From Zooshikella ganghwensis DSM 15267 (GTDB lineage Bacteria > Pseudomonadota > Gammaproteobacteria > Pseudomonadales > Zooshikellaceae), in the NCBI RefSeq assembly GCF_000428585.1, contig NZ_AUAF01000003.1, positions 1 through 64,000 of the forward strand: a DNA stretch of 64,000 bases, written 5' to 3'. The position numbers and the translations under genes were made by a program. A model generated the notes under the pieces. The model was not told the origin of the DNA, did not search any database, and saw only the letters and a program-made list of their open reading frames with translations. Shown here piece by piece: positions 54,341 to 62,547 of this stretch (within the stretch, counting starts at the first letter, position 1; each line of letters begins with the position of its first letter).

Positions 54341-55342
54341 CTAGGTATTTCTAACTTTAATAAAAAAGTCAAAATCACGGGTAATGGTATTTCCTTGACG
54401 ACTGACTTCATCTACCGTATTTAAACGTAAATGGATTCGTAGGGTGACGACCCTACTCATATCACCGACTAAGTCTGCAGTCACATAACGATTTGGCACC
54501 TGATCAACATTGGTATCCTCACCATAAAGAAAAGTCATCTGTTCAACACCTCTAACCAACTCCTCAGCGGCATTCAAGCCTTCCTGGCGCCATAGCGAGG
54601 TTACAGTATTACCCTGATTATTTGGAAAAGCCGACTCAGCTAAGTAATAAATGGTTGACTCCATTTTATAAATCGCGGCATCTTCTCCATAAGGGATGCC
54701 ATCATCCGTTAATTCTTTCTTAACATTGCCAGGATCAATTGACCCACCCGTATTATGAATAATATTATATTCTGTACCACTTTTCATACTAGCAATATTT
54801 GTTATTTGAAATAAGGTCGCTTTAGTACAATCGCTGATTAAAACAATTTCTTCATTCTTCAAAGAAATGCTGGCTTCCACTTTAATGACTGAAGAGGTAT
54901 TTGGCATCGCTTTTGTCACTCTGGCTCCGTCATCAGATACACGACGAATGACCAGAATATCTGCAGCTGTACTCGGTTTAAGATTCTGAAGTTGCGTATT
55001 AAGGGTTGGCGACCAGGTACCGTTTCTAAAAACATATCCCGAAAAAGTCGTTCCCATATCCATCAAATAATCTATATCTGAAGGTTTCAAGCGGTTGATA
55101 AAGTTACTAAATGTAACCTTTGAAAGACAACCCATATAGCCCGCCATTCTGAGGTCATGACTGATTAAATCAAAAGCTAGGCGAGCATTGTCTTGTAAGC
55201 GGGACAACCCATTCACAACACGATATGTTTGCTGATTGGCACTAAAGATACTGATCATTCCCCCCATTAATACCAGTCCCAACAGCATGGAGACGAGCAG
55301 CTCAATGATGGTAAATCCTTTTACATGATTAACAGAGTACAT
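54341..55342 (-). CDS. pilW: Type IV pilus minor pilin PilW-like
   Basis: 333 aa. The prepilin signature is MYSVNHVKGFTIIELLVSML: short basic leader, cleavage after Gly before Phe, and Glu at position +5, followed by LGLVLMGGMISIFSANQQTY. SRLQDNARLAFDLISHDLRM then AGYMGC is diagnostic for PilW. The C-terminal part RVVTLRIHLRLNTVDEVSR also fits. PilW joins the minor-pilin complex that primes type IV pilus assembly. Normally it stands in a fimU-pilV-pilW-pilX-pilY1 operon; here none of these is next to it, both sides being repeats, so it is an orphan copy. Fairly close to the ATG lies aaaaggacgc. Confidence 0.85.
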   Translation of the reverse strand: MYSVNHVKGFTIIELLVSMLLGLVLMGGMISIFSANQQTYRVVNGLSRLQDNARLAFDLISHDLRMAGYMGCLSKVTFSNFINRLKPSDIDYLMDMGTTFSGYVFRNGTWSPTLNTQLQNLKPSTAADILVIRRVSDDGARVTKAMPNTSSVIKVEASISLKNEEIVLISDCTKATLFQITNIASMKSGTEYNIIHNTGGSIDPGNVKKELTDDGIPYGEDAAIYKMESTIYYLAESAFPNNQGNTVTSLWRQEGLNAAEELVRGVEQMTFLYGEDTNVDQVPNRYVTADLVGDMSRVVTLRIHLRLNTVDEVSRQGNTITRDFDFFIKVRNT

Positions 55343-55526
55343 AACTCAAGCGTCCTTTTTAGAGTCCTCCTGTCATAAAAGTGTATACCTGGGTACGCTT
55401 ATCGAACAGTAAGTCATAAAAACTTAATAAATCTACTTGTAGTGCTAATAAACATGTAACGCAAGAGCACACTATTTATCCGTTTATTTAACCAGAAAAA
55501 TCATTAAAATTACTCTAGCTAAAAGA

Positions 55527-55903
55527 GCAGGACAATCGCATATAAAAAGAGCTTATGATGATCAGAGATTGTATTCATGCAATGCTTAAATTCATTTGTT
55601 CCTCCCGCAGCAGAAGACCATCCTTGGTCTCTAGTGCTAACGGTGCTCCTGGCACCTGTTTCACAAACAAATTCAAGTATTGCCAACCCTCTTTGTGCTT
55701 TACCCCAATCTCGCTTAAATTCATAACAGTAGTAGCTCAATATATATTGAGGGCTTTACAAAGGCTGGATAATGGCCGCTGAACTGTTTGCCGCAAGGAA
55801 GCGGCAACCAAGCCTCCAGGGAAGGATTCACGGCGTGTTCAACGGGTATTATTTAGACTTTAGGCACAAGTTTAAGGGAAAATTATATGCGGTTGCCCTG
55901 GCT
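55527..55903 (+). repeat. Family-1 dispersed repeat, reference copy (MITE-like)
   Basis: Left end caggacaatcgcatataa and the reverse complement of the right end, cagggcaaccgcatataa, form an 18-bp inverted repeat with two mismatches. Outside it gctaaaaga (55518-55526) and gctaaaaaga (55901-55910) look like an imperfect target duplication. Interior: agcagaagaccatccttgg, cctgtttcacaaacaaattc, gtttgccgcaaggaagcgg, ggattcacggcgtgttcaac. No coding capacity. Other copies: 2857, 11888, 29831, 32308, 49880, 53763, 53950 and 60388 (plus perhaps 23274). Confidence 0.85.
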
Positions 55904-55920
55904 AAAAAGAATAAACACTG

Positions 55921-56202
55921 TTACTCATTATGAATAAAGCTTTGCGCAATTTTCAATCCATAAGCATCAAACTTTGCGTAAACCAAGGGAGCATCATAAT
56001 AATGATCAGGGTTTACTCTTATTACCTTGTAACTAGCATTTAACTGACCATCTTTATTAAACTCCTGAAAAACAAACTGCTCTTTGACTTTTTCATTTAC
56101 TGATATTTTATGATTTTTCAAGTGAAATTCGTGATCTTCAGGAATATCAAGTAAACGTTTAAACAACAATTCATTTACAGATGTCTCATCTAATAAAAAC
56201 AT
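55921..56202 (-). CDS. Small hypothetical protein (93 aa)
   Basis: An ATG at 56202 is preceded by aaggaggctagta, a near-perfect ribosome site. The product MFLLDETSVNELLFKRLLDI, then PEDHEFHLKNHKISVNEK and a C-terminus DAYGLKIAQSFIHNE is soluble, acidic-to-neutral and without signal peptide. I recognise no family; the length and lack of features recall nitrile-hydratase-alpha-like leader/scaffold peptides (NHLP), but this is not supported by motifs. It sits directly next to a family-1 repeat. Confidence 0.6.
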   Translation of the reverse strand: MFLLDETSVNELLFKRLLDIPEDHEFHLKNHKISVNEKVKEQFVFQEFNKDGQLNASYKVIRVNPDHYYDAPLVYAKFDAYGLKIAQSFIHNE

Positions 56203-56629
56203 TACTAGCCTCCTTGTAATTTATCAGCCTTGCAAATATACACAACAAAAAAGGTAAGTTATTTGGTAAGCATAAACAGAGCCAATTTGCTATCTAATAA
56301 CTCAGCTTCTATTTCAACCACTGATAACATCATGTAAATAAACCCTTCGGGAGAGTATTTACTTAAATAGTATATTTTTATGACATTCCATATAAAACAG
56401 TTCACACCTAACCTTGTAAAATAAATAGACAGCATATCATTCAACATATTATAAAACAAAATCGCCTCTAATTAAGTTGTTGAATAAATTACTAGCCAAT
56501 TTTTTTTACATAGAGGAAAGCTCATTCATTTCCGTTCTCATTAACTATTTGAATGAGCATACTTTTTTTAATCTGGAACAGTTCCTGCTCTTCAAGGGTT
56601 GTTTAAAAAGAACCTATAAGGAACGTGCC
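56203..56629. other. Intergenic region
   Basis: It separates divergent genes and should hold their promoters. A 66-codon minus-strand frame at 56259-56459 begins with TTG without a ribosome site and is not accepted. Confidence 0.4.
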
Positions 56630-57718
56630 ATGAAAACACCATTTAAAAAACTACCACTTGCCTTAATTGTCACGGCAGGGCTAACTCAGGCAGCAGAGTT
56701 ATCACTCATGTTGCCAGACCCTTCATTACCTTATGCAATTCAGTATGATGATTTTGCATCCTTTTCATTGCCTGTTTTAAATTATTTTACTCAAGCTGAT
56801 AATTCAGTTGCGCTTGTTCCCGGTCCCTTTGGAGCCACTATTCAACCCAGTGATCCCTGGTACATTAACTCAGCTCCCGGTGAGCTCGGGAAAGATGGTG
56901 AATATATTGTTATAGCCACAGGGACTAATAATGCAGGAGTTAACAGCAACGCCGACATCAGTGACTTAATTGATCCTGCTTATACAACGCCTGATGGAGC
57001 ACCTGCGAACACCGACAGTTTTAGTACTGTCACGTTTGATCCAGTCGTTGTTCCGGAGTCTCTTAATGGAGTAGCAGATCCAGGTGGTATCAGTGCAGAA
57101 GCCAACCTTAATGACTTAGAAGACAGCTGGGATATTAATGTAGGCACGCTGCTGGATTATCTAGGCGAAGAAAACCAAATGGTGGTTATGTTTAACCATA
57201 ATGAGTTAAACAGCGCTGAAGGACCATTTGGTGCTCAAGCCTTGTTTGCCTGGGCAAAAGTATGGATTACCGATAATGATGGAAATGACTCAGGTCTTGG
57301 CTCGTTTTACTTACGTAATACTGAGCTGGGTGTTAATGATCCAATGCCCACAGACTGGATTTTGGCAGCGGGTGATGTGTGTCTAGACCCCACTACCTTT
57401 ATCCCTGACCCAGGCTGTTTAGGAGCTGACCCTGAAGATGATGACATTCTCTTTAAACATAATTTAGGTGCTGATAATGCCGCTTATGCTGTGGTATCAC
57501 CAACACTTGATGCGGCTATGCGCAGTTTAGCAAACCCTGAAAACTATACATTACACGCAGATATTCGTCTTTATGATGAAGATGATGGTTACGAGCAGGC
57601 ATTTATAATGGCAGCTCCAAGAATTGTACCTGATGAACCACCTCCTGTGCCAACTCCCGGTATTCTTGCATTATTTGGGTTAGGCTTGTTGTCTATGAGA
57701 TGGACTCGTCGCAAGTAG
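56630..57718 (+). CDS. VPTPG-CTERM (PEP-CTERM variant) surface protein
   Basis: 362 aa from the ATG at 56630, chosen because aaggaacgtgcc gives a ribosome site and MKTPFKKLPLALIVTAGLTQ is a signal peptide; the frame reaches 51 codons further upstream without support. The mature part is acidic with many Asp and Asn (GEYIVIATGTNNAGVNSNAD, SWDINVGTLLDYLGEENQMV, VMFNHNELNS, ALFAWAKVWITDNDGNDSG). FNHNE..FAWAKVWI seems a family signature for similar PEP-CTERM proteins. The tail PPPVPTPGILALFGLGLLSM then RWTRRK is the VPTPG variant of the exosortase/rhombosortase-type signal. Likely extracellular or surface-attached. No partner sortase visible. Confidence 0.82.
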   Translation: MKTPFKKLPLALIVTAGLTQAAELSLMLPDPSLPYAIQYDDFASFSLPVLNYFTQADNSVALVPGPFGATIQPSDPWYINSAPGELGKDGEYIVIATGTNNAGVNSNADISDLIDPAYTTPDGAPANTDSFSTVTFDPVVVPESLNGVADPGGISAEANLNDLEDSWDINVGTLLDYLGEENQMVVMFNHNELNSAEGPFGAQALFAWAKVWITDNDGNDSGLGSFYLRNTELGVNDPMPTDWILAAGDVCLDPTTFIPDPGCLGADPEDDDILFKHNLGADNAAYAVVSPTLDAAMRSLANPENYTLHADIRLYDEDDGYEQAFIMAAPRIVPDEPPPVPTPGILALFGLGLLSMRWTRRK

Positions 57719-57882
57719 CCAGTAAACGAAAGCTTAACAGTGAGTAAGGCATTATACCGACAATGAAGGGTATACATAGGCAGTATTTTCTCGCTGACGA
57801 TTTTTTCGATATTAATCTATGCTAGGAGGTATCACTTACTTTACTTATAAAAGAAATCTTAACGTCAACTGTAGGATAGGCT

Positions 57883-58689
57883 ATGGCATTTCGGGGACTC
57901 ATGCTCTGTTACATACTACTCTTACCCTATTCGCTCGCTTTTGCTACATCGCCAAAGCCTGTCCTACAGCTACATTTGATGAGTTTTAACAATGACAATC
58001 ATTTATACTTTCATGAGCTATTGATATCTTCATTGAAAGCTATCAATCAATCGGTCTCAATTACCATTTACCCCGAAACTCCACAGACTCGCATCATTAA
58101 ATACCTTAATGAGGGTAGAATCAGCTTACATTGGATGCTGCAAACACCTACCAGAGATGCACGCTATACTCCAATTAGAGTAAATTTGACAGGGGGGTTA
58201 ATAGGTACTCGGCTCTTACTGATCCCTAAGGGAAAAGCCTATATATATCAAAACATCAACTCGCTTGATGAATTTCGAAAGCTGCCAGTCGTCGGTGCTT
58301 TAGGAAAAAGTTGGTATGATGCTGAAGTATGGAAAGCAAATGCACTTAATTATATTCCATTGGAGGGTGATTGGCGCCAAGTCTATAAACCTTTAGCGCT
58401 TGGCAACCGAGGTGTTGATTATTTTCCCCGAGGCGTTAATGAAATTCTGAATGAGGCTGCTGAGCACCCAGACCTTATGATAGAACCCCGACTCGCACTC
58501 ATTTACCACCGTGACTTCATTTTTTACCTTGCCAAGCCTTACATATCTTATAAAGACGTTATCGAAAAAGCCCTCAAAAAAGCAGAGCGATCTGGTCTTC
58601 AAGCAAAGCTACTCAATAAACACTGGGGACATACTACCCGTACCTTAAAGCTGAACAGTCGTGTACACTTATACCTTGAAACGCCATAG
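57883..58689 (+). CDS. Periplasmic solute-binding-protein-like gene
   Basis: 268 aa, signal peptide up to about residue 22 (LMLCYILLLPYSLAFA). The fold resembles family-3-type binders: LLISSLKAINQSVSITIYPE near the front, RIIKYLNEGRISLHWMLQTP, then GLIGTRLLLIPKGK and a hinge LDEFRKLPVVGALGKSWYDA, ending EKALKKAERSGLQAKLLNKH. The pattern 'leaves a histidine-tryptophan C-end' is seen in such orphan binders. No ABC genes are adjacent. AGGATAGG precedes the ATG. Perhaps a sensor or remnant of a transporter; ligand unknown. Confidence 0.7.
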   Translation: MAFRGLMLCYILLLPYSLAFATSPKPVLQLHLMSFNNDNHLYFHELLISSLKAINQSVSITIYPETPQTRIIKYLNEGRISLHWMLQTPTRDARYTPIRVNLTGGLIGTRLLLIPKGKAYIYQNINSLDEFRKLPVVGALGKSWYDAEVWKANALNYIPLEGDWRQVYKPLALGNRGVDYFPRGVNEILNEAAEHPDLMIEPRLALIYHRDFIFYLAKPYISYKDVIEKALKKAERSGLQAKLLNKHWGHTTRTLKLNSRVHLYLETP

Positions 58690-58774
58690 CTATTACAGCA
58701 CTAAAATAGAGTAAGCTTGCAGTAATCCATATAAACAGAGCGTAATGCAGCAAAACCAATAGGATAAATTCTCT

Positions 58775-59506
58775 ATGGCAGGTATGAAATACTCGTTGAC
58801 CATACTCTTACTTTTGACAGCATTTCCTCTCTCAGCCACTACCATTATAGAAGCAATAGGTAAAGCCTATGATTTAAAGTCAGGCCAGCCCGTTTATATT
58901 GAAACACATACCATTCAGATCAATAAACCAACAAAAAACAATAAGCTTATTGTTGCTATGCCTCTTAGTGACCAAGTGACATATTCTTCACCTGATGGCA
59001 AAGTGTTTGCCACTAAGACCGTTGACTACGGAACGACACCACTTACACCAAAGGTTGTGTTTAATAACCTAAAATTTAATCAGCGTGAATCTGTCTTTAT
59101 TCAGTCTAATAATGTTGTCATTCTTCATGAGGAAGATAGCCAACGCCAACAGCACCAATTACCACTTAAATCAGACCTAGTAATTGATGCTGGTTTTGAT
59201 ACATTCATTCGCAAACACTGGGCTAGTTTATTAGCGAATAAAACCCACCGTTTTGAGTTCTTATCCATCAGCGAAACATCAACGTACACTTTTAAGGTTA
59301 AAAAGTCGTATGAAGACACAAACACTGTAACATTCACAATGACTCTGGACTCATTTATTGGTGGACTTTTTATAGACCCAATTATCATTACCTATGAAAA
59401 AAAGGAACATAAATTACTCACTTATCAAGGACTCACTAATATTCCTAAAGATAAAGATAGTAACTTCAGCGCAAAAATTATTTATACCTATAAGGAAAAA
59501 CCTTGA
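58775..59506 (+). CDS. Hypothetical periplasmic protein
   Basis: 243 aa with a Sec signal peptide (MKYSLTILLLLTAFPLSATT). The frame begins three codons earlier with another ATG. The mature part looks like an all-beta fold: SGQPVYIETHTIQINKP, VIDAGFDTFIRKHWASLLAN, HRFEFLSISETSTYTFKVKK, LFIDPIIITYEKKEHKLLTY. Lipid-binding LolA-like or DUF-type barrels have similar strand alternation, but no motif lets me assign one. It follows the solute-binding-like gene by 85 nt, same strand, possibly cotranscribed. Confidence 0.65.
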   Translation: MAGMKYSLTILLLLTAFPLSATTIIEAIGKAYDLKSGQPVYIETHTIQINKPTKNNKLIVAMPLSDQVTYSSPDGKVFATKTVDYGTTPLTPKVVFNNLKFNQRESVFIQSNNVVILHEEDSQRQQHQLPLKSDLVIDAGFDTFIRKHWASLLANKTHRFEFLSISETSTYTFKVKKSYEDTNTVTFTMTLDSFIGGLFIDPIIITYEKKEHKLLTYQGLTNIPKDKDSNFSAKIIYTYKEKP

Positions 59507-59557
59507 GGCGAGGCACAACAAACATGACCTGAGGGCACCTCGCCCTGCACCAGGCTA

Positions 59558-60118
59558 TTAAAACACCCCATCTGTCAACTTTCTTGAAGGTGAGCCTTTA
59601 TGGTCGTTAGGTAACTCCCGATATTTTTCAAGTGCCTCTTCCGCATTATCAATTTCACATTGACCAACTCGACGCCACAAAGCATTTCCCCAACCAAAAG
59701 TTCGACCGAACTTCTCATCGGTAAGCCATTCTTGCCAATGACCACTGCCAATGGTTCTTTTCCCCGTCACAATTTGCCACTGTAGTGCATCATGTCCTGC
59801 ATAAGGAATATTGTTATACCACCTAAAGTCACCATGCATAAAGATTTGGTCACCTTCTTGGGTTGCTCTGCCATTCCAATCAGGGTAAGTATCAGAAACC
59901 CACACATACTGTTGATGTGTACCCACATCACCTGTTGGATAAAAACAAATTCCTTGCGTAGCCCATTGATCATGTGTAGGGCTGGTATCATTGTAAAAGG
60001 TCACTAACCAACGATTTCCACCTTTGGATAAATCAGGATAATGTGGCGGCATAGCATAAACAGCTGTAGCCGTACAGACATATACCCAAGTTAATGTAAA
60101 TAATGTTGCTTTATTCAT
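59558..60118 (-). CDS. Hypothetical secreted protein
   Basis: 186 aa with a signal peptide (MNKATLFTLTWVYVCTATAV..AYA). GGGAGG stands before the ATG, so it is well translated. The mature protein is rich in Trp, Tyr, His and Gly: NRWLVTFYNDTSPTHDQWAT, CFYPTGDVGTHQQYVWVSDT, ATQEGDQIFMHGDFRWYNNI and GSGHWQEWLTDEKFGRTFGW. This composition suggests a compact beta-sandwich or lectin-like fold. Two Cys residues (ICFYP and VGQCEID) could form a disulphide. No family recognised. Confidence 0.65.
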   Translation of the reverse strand: MNKATLFTLTWVYVCTATAVYAMPPHYPDLSKGGNRWLVTFYNDTSPTHDQWATQGICFYPTGDVGTHQQYVWVSDTYPDWNGRATQEGDQIFMHGDFRWYNNIPYAGHDALQWQIVTGKRTIGSGHWQEWLTDEKFGRTFGWGNALWRRVGQCEIDNAEEALEKYRELPNDHKGSPSRKLTDGVF

Positions 60119-60846
60119 TACAACCTCCCTGCTAATTTGCTGATAAGCTAAATAAATTCTCCATTTCCTTTAGCCAAGCTTATAACTCACCTCTTGATTT
60201 TGATTACAGATAACTACGAACAGCTAATTAAATACTGCATTATTATCTATATAACAAAGTATCTCCTACTGTTAAAAATACTCTTTCTTACTAACATCAC
60301 CGTTTAAATTGCAAAGCTGTATGGGATAATGGCACGCAAAAAATAGCTACCGACCATATACTTATAGCCTTTACAACTTACCTTTATGGTTCACAAACAA
60401 ATTCAAACACTGTAAACCCTCTTCTTTTACCTTACCCAGTTACGATGAATGACACCTGTGGTATTTCCCTGTGGTAATGACCAGAGGAAGACAAATGCAG
60501 AATACCGCACAGCGAACTGCCTGTCGCAAAAATGCGGCAGCTATTCAGGCTTAAGGGGCCTCCAGGGAAGGATTTACGTCGTATTCGCTGTGGGTATACG
60601 TTAATTAAATGTGAATTAAGTATCAAAATTACGCATTACTCAGCGATCTCAGATGTTTCTACACTTTTTTTATTATTTTTAGTGACAAATTATAAAGTCG
60701 AGAGGCATAGCAAAAAAATAAGATATTTATCACCTTAATTTATCGACTAAGCAAAAAACATTATAAGAGTGAATTACTGCAAAGTTGAAATTATAGTTTG
60801 TTGGTATTATCCGGTTCGGGTTTTGGAAAAAAATGGAAGAATATTC
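60119..60846. other. Intergenic region upstream of sulA
   Basis: It contains a family-1 repeat (60388-60600) and AT-rich flanks. No gene. I looked for a LexA box (CTG-N10-CAG) in front of sulA and saw no convincing one. lexA itself, the expected neighbour, is not here. Confidence 0.5.
60388..60600 (+). repeat. Family-1 dispersed repeat, diverged copy
   Basis: gttcacaaacaaattcaaac at the left and gaactgcctgtcgcaaaaat, ggggcctccagggaaggat and acgtcgtattcgctgtggg on the right follow the order of the reference element with many substitutions and without clear termini. Confidence 0.65.
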
Positions 60847-61281
60847 ATGTCTATTCAGGTTGAAGCCCGACCTATTTTACAACGACAACATCATAAAAAT
60901 AGCAAACGAGGTCGAGTAAGTGAGTTTGTTTTTTCAGGGCCTGAACAGCTTCTGGCATCAATTATACCCTCAATATTAGCGGATCTTAATAATGATAATA
61001 CTAAGCGCTGGTTAACCATTGTTTGTCCACCCGAGCTTAAATCGCTCACTATACGTTGGTTGCAAGATTCTAAACTCAATCGGCAAACAACATTGTTTTT
61101 GACCGCAACTAGTGAGGTTTCACTGTTACAGCTTACCTTGCAAGCCTTACAAATGGGAAAAAGCCATACCGTCGTCTGTTGGCTGGATTATATTGATGAG
61201 CATACTGTGGAATTACTAGAAGGGGCTGCACAACGTGGTAATAGTCAAGCCATTAATATTTTACAAAAAATTCTTGTCTAA
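60847..61281 (+). CDS. sulA: SulA-like cell division inhibitor
   Basis: 144 aa from the ATG at 60847 (ggaagaatattc upstream); longer N-terminal starts are not supported. VSEFVFSGPEQLLASIIPSI, RWLTIVCPPELK, TIRWLQDSKLNRQTTLFLT and VVCWLDYIDEHTVELLEGA follow the RecA/SulA-like fold (compare SulA of Pseudomonas, about 160 aa). SulA blocks FtsZ polymerisation during the SOS response. Position near topA, with the two small genes between, mirrors the Pseudomonas order. lexA is missing beside it and no LexA site is obvious. Confidence 0.75.
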   Translation: MSIQVEARPILQRQHHKNSKRGRVSEFVFSGPEQLLASIIPSILADLNNDNTKRWLTIVCPPELKSLTIRWLQDSKLNRQTTLFLTATSEVSLLQLTLQALQMGKSHTVVCWLDYIDEHTVELLEGAAQRGNSQAINILQKILV

Positions 61282-61335
61282 CAATTAAGGATCACCCCTA
61301 GCCATTAGGATGCTATTCCATTAAAAATAAAAAGG

Positions 61336-61363
61336 TTTTTAGGTAAGACTTGATGCCTAAAAA
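61336..61363. terminator. Stem-loop after sulA
   Basis: tttttagg (61336-61343) and cctaaaaa (61356-61363) pair; loop about 12 nt. It lies about 55 nt after the sulA stop and before the convergent gene at 61456; mixed A/T stem acts in both directions. Confidence 0.55.
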
Positions 61364-61455
61364 GCTCGGATCATTACAGGAAGGAATCGCCACCAGCAGC
61401 TGCTAATGGCCTAAATACTGTGGATATGCATTAACAACAGATGACAGAAAATGGG

Positions 61456-61692
61456 CTAATGCAAAACGTGGTCTTTTTCATCAGCTTCTAGCGTTGACTC
61501 AGACATGAGGCCTACCATTTGAATTCCAGCACTCATCATTGCCTTTGCAACCTCAACGTGATTTTCTTGCAAAATTGCTTTTGCCTCTTCAGAAAAGCTG
61601 ATTGTTACCAGTGGCTGCTCCTCTTCTGTGTCCGTTCGCTGTAACGCAATGTCTCCATCCGGTAACTCAATAATTTCCAAATAAGAAGGCAT
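61456..61692 (-). CDS. Conserved small hypothetical protein next to topA
   Basis: 78 aa, acidic, soluble. It starts MPSYLEIIELPDGDIALQRT and continues with ISFSEEAKAILQENHVEVAK, then AMMSAGIQMVGLM. This wording matches a small conserved gene that sits between sulA/lexA and topA in Pseudomonas-type genomes. gagaag precedes the ATG. Function unknown. It follows the DUF6586-like gene on the same strand by about 170 nt. Confidence 0.75.
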   Translation of the reverse strand: MPSYLEIIELPDGDIALQRTDTEEEQPLVTISFSEEAKAILQENHVEVAKAMMSAGIQMVGLMSESTLEADEKDHVLH

Positions 61693-61865
61693 GATTTCTT
61701 CTCAATAACAGTTAAACACTTTGGCCATTCTACCACTACAAGAGCAAGGCACAACCCGAAACTATAAACTTATCAGGGAACGCCTACCAACACAAACAGT
61801 ATAATTAAATTATTACCGGCTAAAGACACCTAGAAAGTAGCGACTACTTGGTTATTTTTTAATAA

Positions 61866-62504
61866 TTAATATTCAATGAGCAGCATTCGCACTCGACTGA
61901 TTTCCTCCAGTAAAGAAGTCAACCATGTATTACCACATTGGAAGACCCTGTCCGTGATGCTTATATTATCACTTAATAACACGTCAACAGCCTCTGCAGA
62001 AGTAGCCTGTACATCAAGCTGTTTGACCGGAATCTGATTACTCAACACCTGATTTATATGCTGGTCACCTTCACCACCTATAACGCCCATCGGTAATGGC
62101 ATGGAAAGGGATGAGCTGGCACTCGCCCCCACCAAAATTGGCCTAACGGCTCTCAACAGTTGAGCTAGCCAGGCATCAGGTTGACTGGCTAGCTCAAATA
62201 AATGTTGAATATCCATAGGCAATGACGAGACTTCCGTTATATCCTGAGGATTAAGTAGCTGCACAGCCTCACAATGACACTGGTAATGCACATTTAGCTC
62301 ATTCACCCAGCCAATAACAGCCTGCCATAACAACAGGACAAAAGCATCTGCGAAAAAATGTTGAGAAGATGTACTCTGGTCACACTCAACATTATCCTCA
62401 GTCTGCTGCTGCCAATGCTGCATTAGCTGTAATGCCCGCTGAGTACGCACATCAACATAGCGCTGACATGCTTTTAATTGAGTTGATTCAGTTAATCCGG
62501 ACAT
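61866..62504 (-). CDS. DUF6586-like conserved protein
   Basis: 212 aa, soluble, Gln- and Leu-rich. It begins with a helical region QLKACQRYVDVRTQRALQLM, followed by FFADAFVLLLWQAVIGWVNE and LASQPDAWLAQLLRAVRPIL. The gene order topA - this - small hypothetical - sulA equals the order in Pseudomonas, where the corresponding gene encodes a DUF6586 protein. Function unknown. 43 nt separate it from topA upstream, so both may be cotranscribed. Confidence 0.7.
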   Translation of the reverse strand: MSGLTESTQLKACQRYVDVRTQRALQLMQHWQQQTEDNVECDQSTSSQHFFADAFVLLLWQAVIGWVNELNVHYQCHCEAVQLLNPQDITEVSSLPMDIQHLFELASQPDAWLAQLLRAVRPILVGASASSSLSMPLPMGVIGGEGDQHINQVLSNQIPVKQLDVQATSAEAVDVLLSDNISITDRVFQCGNTWLTSLLEEISRVRMLLIEY

Positions 62505-62547
62505 AATCTATACAACAGCAAATGTACACCCTGCATTTAGCGATCAA

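Noticed and set aside
55921-56202. RiPP precursor (NHLP-like leader) reading of the 93-aa protein
   Set aside because: No cleavage motif, no core-like tail and no maturation enzyme nearby.
56259-56459. 66-codon minus-strand frame
   Set aside because: TTG start without ribosome site; composition close to translated AT-rich spacer.
60432-60738. Short frames on both strands upstream of sulA
   Set aside because: They lie over the diverged family-1 repeat and have no ribosome site or conserved motif.
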